NCBI RefSeq assembly: GCF_900109545.1
Contig: NZ_FOAP01000029.1
Location: 45,101-109,100 of the forward strand
Reading direction: 5' to 3'
Source: Stigmatella aurantiaca
Lineage (GTDB): Bacteria > Myxococcota > Myxococcia > Myxococcales > Myxococcaceae
DNA: 64,000 bases
Under the pieces are notes generated by a model, which did no database searches, was not told the origin of the DNA, and worked only from the letters and a program-made list of their open reading frames with translations. Position numbers and translations under genes: made by a program. This document shows positions 60,753-64,000 of the stretch, piece after piece. Numbering within the stretch: position 1 is the stretch's first letter; each line of letters begins with the position of its first letter.

Positions 60753-61642
60753 AGAACGCCCCCCTTCGAGGCATCGTCTCCTATCCCATCACCCCCTTCC
60801 AGGAGGACGGCCGCGTCAACCTCGGGCTGCTGCGCGAGCTGGTCGAGCGGCAGGTGAAAGCCGGCGTGCATGCCATCGCCCCGCTGGGAAGCACCGGCGT
60901 CCTCCCATACCTCACGGACGAGGAGCGCGAGGCCGTGACGGAGACCACCGTCCAACAGGTCGCCGGGCGCGTGCCCACCCTGGTGGGCGTCTCGAGCCTC
61001 ACGACGGAGCGGACGGTCCACCATGCCCGCTTCGCCGAGCGGGTGGGGGCCACGGCGGTGATGATCATCCCGATGAGCTACTGGAAGCTGACGGATGCGG
61101 AGATCCTCCGCCACTTCGACACGGTGGCGAAGGCCATCTCCCTCCCGATCGCGCTGTACAACAACCCAGCGACCGGAGGAATCGACCTGACCCCGGAGGT
61201 CATCTCGAAGGTTCTGGAGATCCCCAACGTCACCATGGTGAAGGAGAGCACGGGGGATGTGAACCGGATGCACCGTCTGGTGCAGCTCGCCGGTGAGCAG
61301 GTGGCCTTCTACAACGGCAGCAACCCGCTCGCGCTCGCGGCCTTCGTCGCCGGGGCACGGGGGTGGTGTACCGCGGCGCCCCACCTCATCCCGGAGCTGA
61401 ACGTCCAGCTGTACGAGGCGATCGAGCGGAAGGAGCTCGACCTGGCACGCATGCTCTTCTACCGCCAGCTTCCGCTGCTGCAGTTCATCGTGAAGCACGG
61501 CCTGCCCAGGGCCATCTCGGCGGGACTCGAACTCACCGGGACACGGGTGGGCCCGCTGCGCGCGCCCTTGCTCCCACTGGAGGCGCCGCAGGTCGAGGAA
61601 CTGCGGCGGATCCTCGTCACGCTCGAAGTGCTTCGCGCGTAG
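60749..61642 (+). CDS. DHDPS/NAL-family class I aldolase
   Basis: 297 aa TIM barrel. PITPFQEDGRVN; the LGSTGVLPYLTDEE loop; Tyr in IALYNNPATGG; Schiff-base Lys in VTMVKESTGDVNRM. The family includes dihydrodipicolinate synthase, N-acetylneuraminate lyase, KDG aldolases and hydroxyproline-pathway enzymes. A true DapA would be unusual beside a MocR regulator and a cupin, so a catabolic pyruvate-dependent aldolase is more likely. ATGA overlap with the cupin gene. Confidence 0.85.
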   Translation: MKNAPLRGIVSYPITPFQEDGRVNLGLLRELVERQVKAGVHAIAPLGSTGVLPYLTDEEREAVTETTVQQVAGRVPTLVGVSSLTTERTVHHARFAERVGATAVMIIPMSYWKLTDAEILRHFDTVAKAISLPIALYNNPATGGIDLTPEVISKVLEIPNVTMVKESTGDVNRMHRLVQLAGEQVAFYNGSNPLALAAFVAGARGWCTAAPHLIPELNVQLYEAIERKELDLARMLFYRQLPLLQFIVKHGLPRAISAGLELTGTRVGPLRAPLLPLEAPQVEELRRILVTLEVLRA

Positions 61643-61885
61643 CGGCTGCTTCCAGCGACAGACCGGGCTTGAAACGCCAGGCCCGGCTCAGCACTGGCGG
61701 AAGGCCGCCGTATGGCCGGAGTCCAGCACGGCGCGAATCCGGGCATGGCCTCCCGCAGTGCATCTTGGGGATGAGGTATCCGAGCGAAAAAGAGGGCTCT
61801 CCCAAGCGTGGGCGGGGCAGGAGCCATACGAGTCTTCTCGGCCTTTCCGCTCCAGCACCGTCACCGCTCAACAGGTATTCACTCT
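61643..61885. other. Intergenic stretch before the insertion sequence
   Basis: 243 bases with no supported gene. A CCGGGC/GCCCGG stem (about 61662-61687) may be the terminator of the aldolase transcript. Nothing else recognised. Confidence 0.4.
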
Positions 61886-61888
61886 TTA

Positions 61889-61915
61889 GAGCTCCTAACA
61901 AAAATAAGGTTTGAG
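61889..61915 (+). repeat. Left terminal inverted repeat of the IS
   Basis: Matches the right end (about 62755-62781) over about 27 bp with four differences; outermost bases GAGCTCCTAAC versus GAACTCCTAAC. Confidence 0.85.
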
Positions 61916-61964
61916 GGTAGACGCTTCGGTGGACGACCGGGCGGACCATGAGCACCTGGGAACC

Positions 61965-62405
61965 ATGGTTCGTGACCTCGTACCGGACGCGCTGTGGGAG
62001 CGAGTGGCGCCCTTGTTGCCTGTTCCCAAGAAGAAGGAGCTGGGGCGCGGCCGCCCCCGGGCCAGCGACCGGGCCGCCTTGGAAGCCATCGTCTTCGTGC
62101 TGAGAACCGGCATCCCCTGGGAGATGCTCCCGGTCAAGCAGTTCAGCCTCTCGGGGATGACGGCTTGGCGGCGCCTGGAGCAGTGGACGCGCGCCGGGGT
62201 GTTCGAGCAACTGCAGCGCGTGCTGCTCGACGAACTGGGACAGCGGGGCCAGGTGGACTTCAGCCGTGCCTCGATCGACTCCTCCAGTGTCCGAGCCTCA
62301 AAAGGGGGGCGCTCACGGGCAAGAACCCGACGGACCGAGCGAAGGCGGGCAGTAAGCATCATCTTCTTGTCGACAGAAAGGGCCTGCCCCTGGCCGAGAG
62401 TCTGA
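61965..62405 (+). CDS. IS5-family transposase, ORF A
   Basis: 146 aa from ATG 61965 (MVRDLVPDALWERVAPLLPVP). DUF4096-type N-terminal domain (GRPRASDRAALEAIVFVLRTGIPWEMLP, TAWRRLEQWTRAGVFEQLQRVLLDEL) followed by the first DDE Asp in RASIDSSSVRA. After the AAAAGGGGGG run the zero frame becomes nonsense (RSRARTRRTERRRAV), which shows that the functional protein needs a -1 shift into ORF B. Confidence 0.85.
   Translation: MVRDLVPDALWERVAPLLPVPKKKELGRGRPRASDRAALEAIVFVLRTGIPWEMLPVKQFSLSGMTAWRRLEQWTRAGVFEQLQRVLLDELGQRGQVDFSRASIDSSSVRASKGGRSRARTRRTERRRAVSIIFLSTERACPWPRV
62300..62310 (+). promoter_or_regulatory. Probable programmed -1 frameshift site of the transposase
   Basis: A AAA GGG GGG in the zero frame (AAA codon at 62301). 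A -1 slip on the G run joins SVRASKG to GALTGKNPTDRAK, restoring the family consensus. Confidence 0.7.
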
Positions 62406-62785
62406 CGGGAGCCAACGTCCATGACACTCGCGAGCCCTTCCCCCTGTTGGAGGCAGTGCCCGAGGTGAAGCAGCCCCGGGGGCGCCCCAGGCATCGGCCC
62501 GACAAGCTGCACGCCGACAAGGCGTACGCTTCGCGCAAGAACCACCGGGGCCTGCGTCGGCGCGGCATCACGCCTCGCATCGCACGGCCTGGCATCGAGT
62601 CGAAGCAGAGGCTGGGGCGGCACCGCTGGGAGGTAGAGCGCACCAACGCATGGCTCCACCAGCAGCGACGCCTGCTCGTGCGGGATGAGCGTAGAGACGA
62701 TGTCCACTTCGCCATCCTCTTACCTCGGCTGCTGCCTGATTCTCTTCCGAGGCCTTCAAACCTGATTTTTGTTAGGAGTTCTTAA
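62306..62785 (+). CDS. IS5-family transposase, ORF B (reached by -1 frameshift)
   Basis: About 159 aa of catalytic domain in the -1 frame: GGALTGKNPTDRAKAGSKHH, LPLAESLTGANVHDTREP, the second Asp in LHADKAYASRKNHRGLRRRG and the Glu in RHRWEVERTNAWLHQQRRLLVR (the DDE triad is complete with ORF A). No independent start with a ribosome site is evident. The stop TAA (62783-62785) lies outside the IS, made from the target duplication plus one flanking base. Confidence 0.82.
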   Translation, partial: GALTGKNPTDRAKAGSKHHLLVDRKGLPLAESLTGANVHDTREPFPLLEAVPEVKQPRGRPRHRPDKLHADKAYASRKNHRGLRRRGITPRIARPGIESKQRLGRHRWEVERTNAWLHQQRRLLVRDERRDDVHFAILLPRLLPDSLPRPSNLIFVRSS

Positions 62786-63130
62786 CTTTGCGCGTGGGCG
62801 CACAACGTTCGCTTTGAGCTATGCCGTAGATTCCCTCTGTCCGGTCAAGGTATGAAAAATAGAGGCGAGTTCATTTAGAGTTCGAAGTACCATGAACGCT
62901 GGCATCCTTATGCTGTTACTCCAGTTCCACACTGATGGCGACGAGTCGTCGCCCCATAATGCGGCGTTGCAACTCGCATCTACGGAAATCATGTCGAGCC
63001 ATGTTTACGTAGCCGTGGGGACCTACACGAACATTGCCAGGAAACCAACGACTAGTGCGCACAAACTGGAACTGCGTTCTTTTTGGCCGCAGCACCTAGA
63101 GCGCGCATTCACGCAGAGGAAAGGTACGCC
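62785..63130. other. Lower-GC stretch between the IS and the nuclease gene
   Basis: 346 bases with AT content clearly above the rest of the window. It holds one doubtful small ORF and a 17-bp palindrome GGCGACGAGTCGTCGCC (62937-62953). No RNA gene recognised. Confidence 0.4.
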
Positions 63131-63134
63131 ATGA
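62892..63134 (+). CDS. Doubtful small ORF coupled to the nuclease gene
   Basis: 80 aa (MNAGILMLLLQFHTDGDESS...), no recognised domain. Its only support is that the stop overlaps the next start as ATGA, a typical coupling arrangement. No good ribosome site, and a palindrome lies inside it. It may be spurious. Confidence 0.25.
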   Translation: MNAGILMLLLQFHTDGDESSPHNAALQLASTEIMSSHVYVAVGTYTNIARKPTTSAHKLELRSFWPQHLERAFTQRKGTP

Positions 63135-63961
63135 GCCGTGCTTCCATCGACTGGAACGCCATTCGCCCGCTCAATGGTGGACGCGACAAGGGCTTCGAAG
63201 AGCTGTGCTCTCAGCTTGCTCGCTGTGAGTCCCCCTCTCATGCCCGGTTCGTTCGCAAAGGGACCCCGGATGCGGGGGTTGAGTGCTACGCGGTCCTGCA
63301 GGACGGCTCCGAGTGGGCTTGGCAATCCAAGTATTTCGACAGTCTTGGCGACTCGCAGTGGCAACAGATCGACAAATCCATCAAGGCCGCCGTCGAAAAG
63401 CATCCGCGCGTGGTTCGCTATTTCGTCTGTGTTCCGATCGACTTGCCTGATGGCCGCATTGGCGGACAGAAGTCGGCCAAGGAAAAGTGGGATGATCACG
63501 TTGAGAAATGGGTGAAGTGGGCCTCAGCTAAAGGGATGTCCGTCGAGTTCGTTTACTGGGGCAGCCATGAGTTGCTCGAACGCTTGACGCGCTCCGAACA
63601 TGTCGGTCGCGTCCAATTTTGGTTCGATGTCCGAGGATTTGACGCAGCTTGGTTCAACGCGAGGCTCAATGAGGCGTTGCGCACCGCAGGGCCTCGGTAC
63701 ACTCCAGAGGTCCACGTTGAGTTGCCAATCGCCGGGGAGTTTGAGGCGTTTGGACGTACCGCTCGCTTTTTTGACAGCCAGAAGGCAAATGCGCGAAACA
63801 TTCGCGAGAAGTTACGACCACTCGAATATTCCAAGGTGGCAGCTGACGCCAAGATAGCGGTGGAGCTGACCTCCTTATCCTCAAAGGTCCAGGCGGTTTT
63901 ATCCTCGCTAGCCCGGATCGATCACCGGGGGAGGGATCACCGGGTGGGGACCCACCGATAA
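63131..63961 (+). CDS. Mrr-like PD-(D/E)XK nuclease-domain protein, probably 3'-truncated defence gene
   Basis: 276 aa from ATG 63131 (MSRASIDWNAIRPLNGG), with AGAGGAAAGG upstream. Residues 1-110 look like a PD-(D/E)XK restriction-type core: FEELCSQLAR helix, TPDAGVE (acidic Asp/Glu) and EWAWQSKYF (Q-x-K). A second part (about 140-230: VEFVYWGSHELLERLTR, RVQFWFDVRGFDAAWFNARLNEALRTAGPRYTPEVHVELP) resembles the region linking such nucleases to large STAND NTPases in anti-phage systems (Avs-like). No P-loop follows. The frame stops shortly after a 15-bp tandem duplication, and another frame stays open to the window end. Codon use and GC are unlike the host. A small stand-alone nuclease cannot be excluded. 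Confidence 0.65.
   Translation: MSRASIDWNAIRPLNGGRDKGFEELCSQLARCESPSHARFVRKGTPDAGVECYAVLQDGSEWAWQSKYFDSLGDSQWQQIDKSIKAAVEKHPRVVRYFVCVPIDLPDGRIGGQKSAKEKWDDHVEKWVKWASAKGMSVEFVYWGSHELLERLTRSEHVGRVQFWFDVRGFDAAWFNARLNEALRTAGPRYTPEVHVELPIAGEFEAFGRTARFFDSQKANARNIREKLRPLEYSKVAADAKIAVELTSLSSKVQAVLSSLARIDHRGRDHRVGTHR
63920..63949 (+). repeat. 15-bp tandem duplication near the nuclease gene end
   Basis: Two 15-bp units, GATCACCGGGGGAGG and GATCACCGGGTGGGG (13 of 15 identical), in frame as DHRGR/DHRVG, just before the stop at 63959. Confidence 0.7.
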
Positions 63962-64000
63962 CTGAAGAGTTCTCAGGCACTTCAGAGCATCGGAAGGACC

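Larger units (their letters stand above)
61886..62784 (+). mobile_element. IS5-family (IS427-like) insertion sequence with TTA target duplication
   Basis: The element spans 61889-62781 (893 bp). The ends are imperfect inverted repeats: left GAGCTCCTAACAAAAAT..., and right, read inward, GAACTCCTAACAAAAAT.... Similarity continues for about 27 bp. A direct TTA flanks both sides (61886-61888, 62782-62784), the TNA-type duplication of the IS427 group. The transposase is split into two overlapping frames. It looks intact and recent, since repeats and duplication are both preserved. Confidence 0.9.

Noticed and set aside
61459..61827. Minus-strand ORF overlapping the aldolase end and the gap, considered as a second transposase remnant
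   Set aside because: The product has no transposase motif and half of it is antisense to the aldolase.

Overview
The window looks like a chromosome segment of a high-GC myxobacterium of the Stigmatella/Myxococcus type. The basis is G/C-biased third codon positions, PKS/NRPS genes of the myxothiazol (mta) type, SPOR-domain and dockerin-like myxobacterial proteins, and menaquinone-based respiration. The species is an inference; no rRNA or tRNA gene is visible.

Region 1 (1-15535) is the 3' end of a modular PKS/NRPS cluster. A truncated KS-AT-MT-KR-ACP module (methylmalonyl-type AT) is followed by KS-AT-MT-ACP (malonyl-type AT). Then comes an NRPS, TubC-C-A[flavin monooxygenase inserted]-PCP-TE, with a glycine-like A-domain code. 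This matches MtaE-MtaF-MtaG, which build the 5-methoxy, 4-methyl and beta-methoxyacrylamide end of myxothiazol; the related melithiazol cluster cannot be excluded. A fumarylacetoacetate-hydrolase-family gene follows 17 nt downstream.

Region 2 (15579-35499) is housekeeping: CCA/poly(A) polymerase, mnmA, a SPOR protein, sugar-nucleotide genes with a small RHH protein, a Ca-loop lipoprotein, lepA-lepB, pyrB-pyrC-carA, pyruvate kinase, a bifunctional-nuclease-domain protein, an acidic zinc-ribbon protein, an acyl-CoA synthetase and citrate synthase.

Region 3 (35584-40769, minus strand) is a compact shikimate operon, aroK-aroDE-aroC-aroB-aroA, in which every junction is an ATGA overlap. It lies divergently from region 4 (40944-47046), the menaquinone operon menD-menH-menA-menC-menE. 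The two pathways are linked, since chorismate feeds menaquinone synthesis.

Region 5 (47187-55113) is a TCA-cycle run, icd-mdh-sdhA-sdhB-sucC-sucD-ndk, with no sdhC membrane anchor.

Region 6 (55182-61642) is accessory metabolism. A minus-strand amidohydrolase / ABM-domain / LysR set is followed by a MocR-type regulator divergent from a cupin / DHDPS-family aldolase pair.

Region 7 (61889-64000) is a mobile and defence edge. It holds a complete IS5-family element with TTA target duplication and a likely programmed -1 frameshift. Beyond it is lower-GC DNA carrying a PD-(D/E)XK (Mrr-like) nuclease-domain gene that seems cut short, resembling the N-terminal part of larger anti-phage STAND proteins.
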